A stretch of DNA of 34,420 bases from a virus: positions 1 to 34,420 of the IMG/VR virus record IMGVR_UViG_3300045910_000157; one strand, written 5' to 3'. Below, one piece after another: positions 6,443-12,988 of this stretch (position 1 is the stretch's first letter; every line of letters begins with the position of its first letter). The translations under genes and the position numbers were made by a program. Below the pieces are notes generated by a model. That model worked only from the letters and a program-made list of their open reading frames with translations. It was not told the DNA's origin and did not search any database.

Positions 6443-7234
6443 GGTTCTCGGTCTCTCTGTTCACTGCGGTTGGTTCTCTGTTCTCAGTCTGCAGCAAAGT
6501 GACTCCCCTCCACCCAGCCGAACACGACCGGTCTGAGGGGCGGGGAGTGGTCTTTCCGGCTGACCCGCACCCGCGGGGCGGAAAGTGAGCCGGCAGCGCG
6601 TCCACGTGGAAGCGTTCGCTGCCGGTTGCCCGAGGAGCCGTGCCCGTGCTGCGTTGCCCCTCGGCTGCCCCGACGCTCCGGGGAAAGCGATGCGTGCTGT
6701 CTCCCTGCTGGAAACTTCGCGGGACTCTTTGCGCCCGCTTGCGCCGGCACGCGCGGCGTTGCTTCGTACTCTCGGGCTCGGCACTTTCCACTCCCTTCCC
6801 GGACCGCGCAGGAAACGGCCTGCTCTGGCTTGTTGGCACCGGTACTGCCTCCGTGGTGAGCCATTTTTGGGGAAATTGGGTGAGCGCGGCAGGGTTTCCA
6901 CCTGCATCGGGAGGCCTTTCCGCTCTCCCGGCCAGCGCGTACTGAGTACGCCCGAGGTTTGCGTTTATCCGCCACGCGCCCAGCGCGACCGCGGGCCGGC
7001 TTCCCGGACCTGCAAGCGGAAACTCCCACGGGGAGCGCTGACCTTGCCGCGGTCGAAAGAGTTGCCCGCGTATTCGCCCGCGGGCGGGCGGCTCCAGCGC
7101 TGTTGCGCGTCCGTCTGACTGGAGCCTGGTCAAACAAGACGGTCCACGCCAGAGGGACCGGGACGACTTAAGCCTCACCTGCGCCTGGAGGATGCGTTCC
7201 ACGAGGAACATGCCAGTGCCTGAAAGGGGGAGAG
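6443..7234 (-). ncRNA. Candidate large structured RNA (stems tile 6502-7160)
   Basis: This 792-base gap has long open frames on both strands from GC bias but no recognisable protein. At least 12 perfect stems follow one another: 7140-7145/7155-7160; 7090-7097/7119-7126 (8 bp, inner 7098-7100/7105-7107); 6986-6994/7047-7055 (9 bp) enclosing 6996-6999/7004-7007 and a compound arm 7012-7015/7044-7047, 7016-7018/7036-7038, 7023-7027/7031-7035; 6937-6942/6946-6951; 6908-6913/6925-6930; 6889-6893/6901-6905; 6808-6812/6819-6823; 6719-6723/6734-6738; 6668-6672/6679-6683; 6630-6635/6659-6664; 6590-6598/6617-6625 (9 bp); 6552-6558/6579-6585 enclosing 6564-6568/6573-6577; 6502-6508/6542-6548. Unpaired segments are A-rich on the minus strand, and one arm can close on a GGAA tetraloop there, so I place the RNA on that strand, with the flanking genes. 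Size and ornateness recall phage GOLLD and ROOL RNAs; identity is not shown. Confidence 0.65.
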
Positions 7235-8650
7235 TCATGGGGTGGCTGGATTGGACGCCAGTTCCTTGAGCCACTTGGAATACTGCGTGAGGAAGTCCTG
7301 CCAGTTGACGGGACCCATCTCCATCTGAGCATCGCTTTTGGCCAGGCTCTTGTTAGCGGAGAGCAACGCCAAACATACGCTGATGATTCCCGGACGGTTC
7401 GGACCATCCATCAACGTTTGAATGTGTTCATGCCGATTGTTCAGAACGATGGAGATGCATCGGCGTTGATCCATCACATCACCGACGCGTCCGTCATCGA
7501 AATCGCCGTAGGAGACCGTCACACCCCTGGATTCTCCGGGCCGCTTGCTGCCGGATCGCTCGACCACATTCCGCTCAAAATCGGTATGAACCCGAGCGGC
7601 CTCCTCGACTTTTCTGGGTGTCCCTCGAGGTTCAACTTTTCCGTGGTTTTCTCGTGGACCGCGCAAGGCCCGCCCCTGCTTGAGACCAGTCACGCCTGCC
7701 AGAATCGCCTCGATCTCCTGAAGCTTGATCTGTTCGCCCAGCACCGCCGCACGGTCCATCAAGTCGGAGCAATCCTCCTCCAGTGATGCGTAGAGCCAGC
7801 GAACCGCCGGGCAATCGTCCAGGCCGTCCTTGTGAACCAATAAGGGCCAGCGTCCCACCAGTTCCACGTAGGCCATGAATCCCGTGGACGGAGGCCGTCC
7901 ATTGCATGGCTCGGAATTCTCGGCGACGATCCGATGCTCGTAAGCGAAGATGAAAGGGCGTCGCGAGTTGCATTCAACCAGCCCTGCTCTGACCCGGTAG
8001 CCGAACTCCGCGCCGTCATCGTCCGAGAGGGAATTGCTCGCGGTGATCAGCGACTCCATCGCCGGTAACGTCCACGGTTCGATCTGCACATCTTCTCCGT
8101 ACCAGCGCAACTCAATCACCCGACGTGACTGGATAGCCGGCGAAAAGTTGAAGCTTAGAGGACGAATCAGCTCATCCTTGCGCCGACGAGCGGGCCGCAA
8201 CTGTGAGATGCAAATGGATGTCCCCTTGCCGCTCGTGGTCGTGTCATCCGCCGAGACCTTTTGCTCCCACTTGCCGCTGCTATAGATTTCGTTCCAATCC
8301 ACATCGGCCTTCCGCATCACGCCATCGTGCACGGTCTGGATGCTGGCCAGGTCTCCGAGGGAGGTTGCCGCATGTTTGAGGCCGGCCCCGTATCGGCCCA
8401 ACCGCGTGGTCGGCGTGCGCTTGTGGCCGCCCAGCATGATCATCTTTTGGATGTCCGCGCAGCCATTCCCATCATCCACCACCGCGATGCAGTTGCTATC
8501 AACCCGGATCGTGACTTTCGTTGCGCCCTGGTCGAAAGCGTTGTCAACGAGTTCCGAGATAGCTGCCGGAAAGGGCAGGGCATTGGCCATCAACATGTGC
8601 TTCAGATAGTGAGGATCGGGAACGATGCTGATGACTTCTTCGGTTTTCAT
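7235..8650 (-). CDS. GHKL-type ATPase (MORC/Hsp90-like ATP-binding)
   Basis: A 471-aa protein starting MKTEEVISIVPDPHYLK at 8650, in an ATGA overlap with the ParB-like gene; the much longer open frame upstream is a shadow of that gene. All Bergerat-fold motifs are visible: N box AISELVDNAFDQGA (E33, D36, N37), G1 box VVDDGNG (57-63) and G2 box GRYGAGLKHAAT (85-96). The rest (residues 150-471) has beta-rich and charged parts (GPRENHGKVEPRGTPRKVEEAA) without a histidine kinase domain, so this is a MORC/MutL/Hsp90-like rather than a sensor kinase. Such ATPases remodel DNA or protein complexes; the target here is unknown. Pairing with ParB suggests a joint DNA-bound role. Confidence 0.82.
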   Translation of the reverse strand: MKTEEVISIVPDPHYLKHMLMANALPFPAAISELVDNAFDQGATKVTIRVDSNCIAVVDDGNGCADIQKMIMLGGHKRTPTTRLGRYGAGLKHAATSLGDLASIQTVHDGVMRKADVDWNEIYSSGKWEQKVSADDTTTSGKGTSICISQLRPARRRKDELIRPLSFNFSPAIQSRRVIELRWYGEDVQIEPWTLPAMESLITASNSLSDDDGAEFGYRVRAGLVECNSRRPFIFAYEHRIVAENSEPCNGRPPSTGFMAYVELVGRWPLLVHKDGLDDCPAVRWLYASLEEDCSDLMDRAAVLGEQIKLQEIEAILAGVTGLKQGRALRGPRENHGKVEPRGTPRKVEEAARVHTDFERNVVERSGSKRPGESRGVTVSYGDFDDGRVGDVMDQRRCISIVLNNRHEHIQTLMDGPNRPGIISVCLALLSANKSLAKSDAQMEMGPVNWQDFLTQYSKWLKELASNPATP

Positions 8651-9411
8651 GCGATGGATTCGAGAATGATCCGCTTGACCTCGGGGTGATCGGAGACGGG
8701 AAAGCAATCGAGCAATCGGTTGAACTTGCTCAGAACACGGTCGCGCAACGGCTTTGGAGCTTTGGGCTTTCGGCCGGCAGGCTTCTGCTGAACCTTCTTG
8801 CTGGCGTCCTTGAGTTTCACCTTGCCCGCCGCGACTTGCTGCATGGTGTCCGCGGGCAGCTCGCCCCGGTCCACCGCCTTGCTTACCGCAATCGCCTGCC
8901 CGGCTTTGTGACGTGAGGTCTTCGCCCTGGCCGCCAGCCGGCCCGCCGCGGAGTTGGCGGCCTTGGCCTTCAGGTCGCGGGAAAACGGTGGACCTGAATT
9001 CGGGTCCACCGTTTTGTTGCCTCGGCCAGGTCCTCCTTCGTTGCCCGCCTTGAACTGGCCGGCAGCTTTCCGGGCCGCGAGGGATTGCTGCTCCGACCAA
9101 TCATCCGATTGCCGAGCGATGGCTACCCGCTGGTCTTCGGTCAAGTGGCGACGATCCAGGTTCTTGACGAGAATCCAATCCGCCACCGGAATCTTGATTC
9201 GCAGCGTGGACCACTGGACAAAGCGCGGCTCAATCGAAGCGGCTTCGCACGCCGCTAGACGGTTGCGGCCATCCAGCAGCACATCGCCTTCTAAAACGAT
9301 GGGTTCCTGCAAGCCGCAGGATCGAATTGAATCCACCAGATCATTCCAGGCAGGCGAACCGCGTTCCAACAAAGGGAAGAATTCCGCGACGGGATGAACC
9401 GTGTACTTCAT
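8647..9411 (-). CDS. ParB-like nuclease/CTPase-fold protein
   Basis: A 254-aa protein with a ParB/Srx-fold N-terminus: VHPVAEFFPLL, LVDSIRSCGLQEPIVLEGDVLLDGRNRLAACEAA, where DGRNRLAA corresponds to the family's (D/E)GxxRxxA motif. Residues ~90-200 are basic and helical (HLTEDQRVAIARQ, SLAARKAAGQF) like the ParB DNA-binding region, then a Lys/Pro-rich stretch (KKVQQKPAGRKPKAPKP) and a short C-terminal helix. Members bind DNA and switch with CTP, or act as nucleases or modifiers; which applies is not visible. It starts with GAGAACC just before ATG and is coupled to the ATPase gene. Confidence 0.82.
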   Translation of the reverse strand: MKYTVHPVAEFFPLLERGSPAWNDLVDSIRSCGLQEPIVLEGDVLLDGRNRLAACEAASIEPRFVQWSTLRIKIPVADWILVKNLDRRHLTEDQRVAIARQSDDWSEQQSLAARKAAGQFKAGNEGGPGRGNKTVDPNSGPPFSRDLKAKAANSAAGRLAARAKTSRHKAGQAIAVSKAVDRGELPADTMQQVAAGKVKLKDASKKVQQKPAGRKPKAPKPLRDRVLSKFNRLLDCFPVSDHPEVKRIILESIA

Positions 9412-9428
9412 GGTTCTCGCGGTTGGGG

Positions 9429-9623
9429 TCAGGCCGTGCGGAGAAAATCGGGGTGGACGGACGCAAACAACAGGGCGCGTTCAACGGTGAGCGTCCTGGT
9501 CCAACCAGCGCGTCTGGAGATGTCCCCGATGGCTTGATCGGCGTGGTGGGACAGCTTGAAATTTTGAAGCCTTCCCTTCGTGGATGGTCTGCCGACTTTC
9601 TGTTTTTGGAGTCGTCGCTTCAC
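9429..9623 (-). CDS. Small ribbon-helix-helix-like DNA-binding protein
   Basis: A 64-aa basic protein (GTG start at 9623). After a Lys/Arg-rich arm, GRLQNFKLSHHADQAIGDISRRAGWTRTLTVERALLFA has the strand-helix-helix pattern of RHH repressors. It resembles the N-terminus of the divergently transcribed protein at 9731 (LQNFKLS against LSNFKLS), so the pair may be opposing regulators, as Cro and CI are in lambda; that role is inferred. A promoter-like -10 (9631-9636) lies so close that the message would be almost leaderless. It is the first gene of the minus-strand early operon. Confidence 0.65.
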   Translation of the reverse strand: MKRRLQKQKVGRPSTKGRLQNFKLSHHADQAIGDISRRAGWTRTLTVERALLFASVHPDFLRTA

Positions 9624-9730
9624 GTGCGCAAAGATAACGAAGTGTCTTTACCAATCAACAACCGTTTACCCCTTGCGTTAATTTCGTATAGACGTATATT
9701 CGCCGCGCCCTTCAGAAATCGGGCGATTGC
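9624..9730. promoter_or_regulatory. Divergent promoter/operator region of the RHH pair
   Basis: Rightward: TTGCGT (9673-9678), 16-bp spacer, TATATT (9695-9700), giving a start about 24-30 bases before the ATG at 9731. Leftward: TTGATT (complement of 9653-9658), 16-bp spacer, TATCTT (complement of 9631-9636), leading into the GTG at 9623. A direct repeat CGTATA at 9685-9690 and 9693-9698 overlaps the rightward -10; RHH proteins commonly bind short direct repeats with such spacing. This is the least GC-rich stretch nearby. Promoter calls are by eye. Confidence 0.5.
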
Positions 9731-10216
9731 ATGAGAACCAAGAAGACGAAACTCAGTAACTTCAAACTGTCGGACGCGGCGCGCGGGGCGTTAGAATCAG
9801 ACACGGTCCGCACTGGCAAAACGATGACGCAGGTCCTTGAAGATCGGCTGCTATGGCAGCGCGTTTTCAACGAAGACGCCGAGGCCGTGCTTGACGGACT
9901 GCGCCGCAAAACCGGCCTGCCTACGTACAAGATCGTGGAAGTCTGCATACTCAAAGCTGCCAAGGCTGACGTGCGACTCCCTTTTGAAGCGACCCCCACA
10001 AATGAGCCTGCCCTTGGTGGCCAACGCCACAATGGCATTGTGGGTGTCAGGGGTTCGAGCCCCCTCGACTCCACCAATCCAGCCGCGGAACGGAAAACGC
10101 ATGGCGCGAAGGTGCCAGGAGTGCCCTTTCGCCCGAGCATTTTTCGAAGCGGGAAAGGGGAACCACAACGGATCAGCAACGTCGCTTACGCGGAGGCATT
10201 GCCCCTCGCTGCGTGA
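9731..10216 (+). CDS. RHH regulator whose reading frame contains attP
   Basis: A 161-aa ORF. Residues 1-95 look like a genuine ribbon-helix-helix regulator (LSNFKLSDAARGALESDTVRTGKTMTQVLEDRLL, then a helical part to KAAKADVRLPF). Residues ~99-115 are encoded by the tRNA-Ala-like attP core, and residues 116-161 by phage DNA beyond it, ending AYAEALPLAA. In a prophage the recombination would replace everything after the core with host-encoded residues. The -LAA end resembles ClpXP/ssrA-type degrons. The layout matches the integration-dependent repressors described for mycobacteriophages. The RHH domain is fairly clear; the repressor role and degron are inference. The tail overlaps the proposed integrase N-terminus in another frame. 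Confidence 0.7.
   Translation: MRTKKTKLSNFKLSDAARGALESDTVRTGKTMTQVLEDRLLWQRVFNEDAEAVLDGLRRKTGLPTYKIVEVCILKAAKADVRLPFEATPTNEPALGGQRHNGIVGVRGSSPLDSTNPAAERKTHGAKVPGVPFRPSIFRSGKGEPQRISNVAYAEALPLAA
10026..10076 (+). other. attP core: 3' portion of tRNA-Ala(GGC)
   Basis: Anticodon arm: CCACA (10027-10031) pairs with TGTGG (10039-10043) around a seven-base loop with U33 (10033) and anticodon GGC (10034-10036). Variable GTGTC follows, then the T arm AGGGG/CCCCT (10049-10053, 10061-10065) with loop TTCGAGC, the acceptor strand CGACTCC (10066-10072) and ACCA (10073-10076). T at acceptor position 70 fits the G3:U70 identity pair of tRNA-Ala. No 5' acceptor strand or normal D arm is present, so this is not a working tRNA gene but the segment that would restore the host gene on integration. 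Confidence 0.85.
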
Positions 10217-11015
10217 GGCGGTCGCGGAATTCCTGTCGGTGCGAGCAAGGAGCGGTTTGCGGGAGTCTTACATGCGCAGCCTGCGCCAGTATTTGTCCGC
10301 CTTCGCCCGGGCCCTCGAGGAACGGCCCGTCAACCGGATCGGCCTGCCGGAGCTCGAGGCGTGGTTTGGCGGTCGCCAGGAGGCCTCGAGCGCGGAGGCC
10401 TCGAATCGTGGCCGCCTGTCAGCTTTCTTCGGATTTGCCGTCCGGCGCGGCTGGATCGCCGGAAACCCTGTAAGCCTGCTGGAGCCCATCCACATCCACC
10501 GGCAGGAGCCGGAGGTCCTCACCGTGGACGAATGCCGGAAGGCGTTGGATTGGACCCGGGATTACGCGCCCCGCTGCCTCGGCCTGCTGGTCGTGCTGCT
10601 GTTCCTTGGCCTCCGCCCGCAGGAAGCGCGGCGGCTCGGGGCCGAGGCGTTCCGTGACGGCGCGGTGGTGGTGGACTCGGCGGCCAGCAAGATTCACCGG
10701 CGCCGGATCGTTCCGGTGAACGCCACGGCTGCCGCCTGGCTGGCTGTTGCCGGCCCCTGGCGGCCCGTAGGCGCATCTTCAGCGCGGAGATGGCTGAGGA
10801 GACTGCGCGAGGCCATCGGTCGCGCTGCGTGGCCGCAGGACGTGCTGCGGCACTCGTACATCAGCTATGCGCTTGCCACTGGCCAGCCGGTGCATCAGGT
10901 GGCTGAGCTGGCCGGGAATTCGCCGGGGATCATCGGGCGCCACTACCGCGCCCTGGTGACGCGCGAGGAGGCGGCGCGCTTCTGGGGAATCCGTCCGGCA
11001 CATCAGTTGCTTTAG
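10101..11015 (+). CDS. int: Tyrosine-type site-specific integrase
   Basis: I propose the ATG at 10101 (304 aa), 25 bases after the attP core; the frame is open further upstream but through attP. Residues 38-125 form the core-binding SAM-like domain (LREAVAEFLSVRARSGLRES...ERPVNRIGLPELEAWF). The catalytic domain shows R172 (LGLRPQEARRL), K197 (SKIHRRRIVPV), R250-H251 (QDVLRHSYISYAL), N273 (LAGNSPG) and the nucleophile Y282 (GRHYRAL). Box II has D247 where many members have His, and N273 replaces the usual His/Trp, variants I believe also occur in related integrases. It would recombine attP with a host tRNA-Ala gene. N-terminal CxxC (CQEC) is of uncertain meaning. Confidence 0.88.
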   Translation: MARRCQECPFARAFFEAGKGNHNGSATSLTRRHCPSLREAVAEFLSVRARSGLRESYMRSLRQYLSAFARALEERPVNRIGLPELEAWFGGRQEASSAEASNRGRLSAFFGFAVRRGWIAGNPVSLLEPIHIHRQEPEVLTVDECRKALDWTRDYAPRCLGLLVVLLFLGLRPQEARRLGAEAFRDGAVVVDSAASKIHRRRIVPVNATAAAWLAVAGPWRPVGASSARRWLRRLREAIGRAAWPQDVLRHSYISYALATGQPVHQVAELAGNSPGIIGRHYRALVTREEAARFWGIRPAHQLL

Positions 11016-11051
11016 CGGGGAAACGTCAGTCGCAACAGAAAGAGAACCAAC

Positions 11052-11666
11052 ATGTCGCAGAACGCAGTCGGAATCCTCGTCGGTCTGCTGGTGACCATTG
11101 TCGCCGGCGCAATTATCACCAGGTACTTAAGCCGGCAGAGAATTCGCAAGATGCAGCACCAGGTCGAGGAACATCTCGCCTTCCTCCAGTACTTCGTCAG
11201 CAAGAACCGATCACTCCCGCAGGTCCAAACGGAGGTGATGCTTCATCCTGGTGAAGTGGCCTACTTCTCCGAGCCGGCCCAGCTCGCGGAGAGCCGAGCC
11301 GTCCGGTACACCAGAGGGATGGGCGGAGGAACCAGGATCGGCCGCGGGATGATGCTTGGCGGCTGGGGAAGCCGCAGCGCTTCACGCATGGAGTTGCAGG
11401 TCTTGAGTGATGGTTGGCTGGTCGTCACGAATCAGCGCGTGATCTTCGATGGGAACACGGACAACCGAACCGCACCGCTTGAGGATGTGCTCTCAGCGCG
11501 CGCCGGATCAGACTACCTCGACATCACGATCAGCGGCCGACAGAAGAGCCATGTCTTCGTGATACGAAACCCCATGATGGCCCGAGCATCAATCGTCGTC
11601 GCGAAAACGCTGGCCGAGAATCCGGAAGCCAACATCCAATTCACGGCTGATTTCGCGGCGAATTGA
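11052..11666 (+). CDS. Membrane-anchored bacterial PH-like domain protein
   Basis: A 204-aa protein: one N-terminal transmembrane segment (AVGILVGLLVTIVAGAIITRYL), a basic juxtamembrane helix, then a C-terminal beta-rich domain whose core, GWLVVTNQRVIFDGNTDNRTAPLEDVLSARAG, matches the signature of bacterial PH-like (YdjF/bPH) domains (LxxTxxRxxF...xxxIxxv). A Gly-rich stretch (GMGGGTRIGRGMMLGG) lies between. It follows the integrase by 36 bases and ends before a strong terminator, so it is placed like a lysogenic-conversion gene expressed from the prophage. Its function in the host envelope is unknown. The leader carries GAGAACC near the ATG. Confidence 0.7.
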   Translation: MSQNAVGILVGLLVTIVAGAIITRYLSRQRIRKMQHQVEEHLAFLQYFVSKNRSLPQVQTEVMLHPGEVAYFSEPAQLAESRAVRYTRGMGGGTRIGRGMMLGGWGSRSASRMELQVLSDGWLVVTNQRVIFDGNTDNRTAPLEDVLSARAGSDYLDITISGRQKSHVFVIRNPMMARASIVVAKTLAENPEANIQFTADFAAN

Positions 11667-11687
11667 GGACCGGGCTCCGAAACGAAG

Positions 11688-11721
11688 ACCGCCCCACGGG
11701 ACCAGACTCCCGCGGGGCGGT
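11688..11721. terminator. Bidirectional hairpin terminator
   Basis: ACCGCCCC (11688-11695) pairs with GGGGCGGT (11714-11721), continued by CGGGA (11697-11701) with TCCCG (11708-11712) around a six-base loop: 13 base pairs with a symmetric one-base mismatch. It lies 22 bases after the PH-protein stop and 22 bases before the stop of the convergent HTH gene. The rightward transcript continues TCTGCTTT, a partial U tract, so it best serves the plus strand. Confidence 0.8.
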
Positions 11722-11742
11722 TCTGCTTTGCCACCGACCGGG

Positions 11743-12072
11743 TTAGGTTTCCTCAGTTCGAGCGTGTGCCCTGAGCCACTGTCGGAGCCGTTCGACCGAG
11801 TCTTTGGCGGGCCAATCTGCCCCGGTGAGCCAGCGCCGCACCGTGCGATCGCTGACCTGCATCCAATCGGCCAGCGTGCGGAGGCTGACCCGTCCGCGCT
11901 TGGGATGATCTCGGATGAGGCTGACCGCGAGGTCCCGGACCACTGGCCAACCTTTCCCTGGGGAGTTGATCCGCTTCCCGCGCCGGTGCGCGTGGAGTCG
12001 CCGCAACGCGGCCGTTTTTGCTGGCGAGCGGGAGAGTCCGCCGCGGCGACCCGCAGATAGTGGCCAGGTCAT
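11743..12072 (-). CDS. HTH regulatory protein
   Basis: The ATG at 12072 sits right after the TAA of the upstream gene (12074-12076), giving 109 aa; an in-frame ATG at 12138 would overlap that gene by 65 bases. The C-terminal half holds a helix-turn-helix: VSLRTLADWMQVSDRTVRRWLTGADWPAKDSVERLRQWL. A basic region (LRRLHAHRRGKRINSPGKGWPVVRDLAVSLIRDHPKRG) precedes it. The TxRxWLxGxxxP pattern is that of DNA-binding domains that recognise by position rather than by cofactor. It is the last gene of the minus-strand late run and faces the lysogeny module, so it may regulate lysogeny; inferred. Confidence 0.7.
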   Translation of the reverse strand: MTWPLSAGRRGGLSRSPAKTAALRRLHAHRRGKRINSPGKGWPVVRDLAVSLIRDHPKRGRVSLRTLADWMQVSDRTVRRWLTGADWPAKDSVERLRQWLRAHARTEET

Positions 12073-12073
12073 T

Positions 12074-12469
12074 TTAGGGGAGGTTTCCTTCGCGATAATA
12101 GCATGGAGGGCCGGCGTGAACCGCGCCCGATTGCCCATAAATCACCAAGGACCTCGGTCCTGGTCCGAATTCACCGATGCGCTCGACTTGTTCCAGGCTC
12201 ATGAGCAGCACATAAGGATTGGTCGAGTTGTCATCAAACAGCAATTCAAGCATCTCGCGTTGGTGCTCAGGCTGATGGCCGCGGGTGATGACGCATACCT
12301 TCCCTGTCAGCATCTCCGCGATGTTCGACTCTAATGATGATGGGACGAGCAGGCGAATAGTTCCTGCATTGGGGGTCAGGTAACAGTACCCGGCGCGAGC
12401 CATTTCAGACGCCCAATAGGTCGTTCGGACAATCTCAGGCCCGTCGTTCGTGATCTCGAAAATGTTCAT
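12074..12469 (-). CDS. Conserved hypothetical protein
   Basis: A 131-aa protein starting MNIFEITNDGPEIVRTTYWASEMARAGYCYLTPNAGTIRLLVPSS. I recall similar proteins with this opening, encoded beside small HTH genes in diverse environmental bacteria, without known function. The middle contains a beta-alpha segment (KVCVITRGHQPEHQREMLELLFDD) and PYVLLMSLEQVERIG, suggesting a compact alpha/beta fold. It is flanked by the 171-aa gene (three bases upstream) and the HTH gene. Possibly part of a three-gene host-type cassette carried by the phage; inferred. Confidence 0.6.
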   Translation of the reverse strand: MNIFEITNDGPEIVRTTYWASEMARAGYCYLTPNAGTIRLLVPSSLESNIAEMLTGKVCVITRGHQPEHQREMLELLFDDNSTNPYVLLMSLEQVERIGEFGPGPRSLVIYGQSGAVHAGPPCYYREGNLP

Positions 12470-12472
12470 CCC

Positions 12473-12988
12473 TCAATAGGTATTCACCGCGCTTTGGGTT
12501 GTATTAAAACTCCCATCCGGTTCCACCCACAGGGTTTCCGTGCATGCAAATACATAGTCACCCCATTCCCCGCCTTCGCGGGCGCGGCGAGTTTCTGTCC
12601 AGCGGCTTGTTTTTACCGCGATGCGTGTTCCACTTGCGATGGCCTCCTGGCGCTGTGCCGCATACGTGATACGCAGCTCATCGTTCCGGCGCGATCTTTC
12701 GGCTTCCACCTGCTTCTCGAATTCCAGATCTGCATCCAGCAACTCGTTGCCATCCGGGTTCATCCCCATGCGGAGCATGAAGGGATGAAGCGATTCAAGG
12801 GTCCTTTTTCCCTCGACGTATTCCGATTGAACATCTTTGGCATCCAACCCGGCATTCTGAGCAGCTAACTTGCTCAGGAAAGGAATAAACTTCCCGTTGT
12901 GCCGGTGTACTGGGAATCCGTCGCGAAGTTCAGTGCCGGGCACCGTCAGCCGAACCGCACCATTCTTCTTAACCTGTAGCGTGAACAT
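12473..12988 (-). CDS. Hypothetical protein
   Basis: A 171-aa protein starting MFTLQVKKNGAVRLTVPGTELRDGFPVHRHNGKFIPF. The N-terminal part is beta-like, the middle is charged and helical (LEFEKQVEAERSRRNDELRITYAAQRQEAIASG) and the C-terminus again beta-like (GDYVFACTETLWVEPDGSF). No family recognised. It starts a three-gene set with the 131-aa and HTH genes, after a 243-base gap carrying a repeat and a hairpin in its leader, so the set may have its own promoter. Confidence 0.55.
   Translation of the reverse strand: MFTLQVKKNGAVRLTVPGTELRDGFPVHRHNGKFIPFLSKLAAQNAGLDAKDVQSEYVEGKRTLESLHPFMLRMGMNPDGNELLDADLEFEKQVEAERSRRNDELRITYAAQRQEAIASGTRIAVKTSRWTETRRAREGGEWGDYVFACTETLWVEPDGSFNTTQSAVNTY

Noticed and set aside
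6585-7118. Plus-strand 177-aa ORF in the same gap
   Set aside because: Same low-complexity composition, no ribosome binding site of note, opposite to the operon; treated as chance.
6159-7274. Long minus-strand ORFs (up to 371 aa) through the gap before the recombination gene
   Set aside because: Sequence is Arg/Pro/Gly-rich without a fold pattern, several frames are open at once from GC bias, and the nested stems explain the region better.
7235-9100. 621-aa reading of the ATPase gene from 9100
   Set aside because: The first 150 residues overlap the ParB-like gene in another frame and are low-complexity; the ATGA-coupled start at 8650 fits.
10026-10076. A complete phage-encoded tRNA-Ala gene
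   Set aside because: No 5' acceptor strand and no proper D arm upstream; it is an attachment-site remnant.
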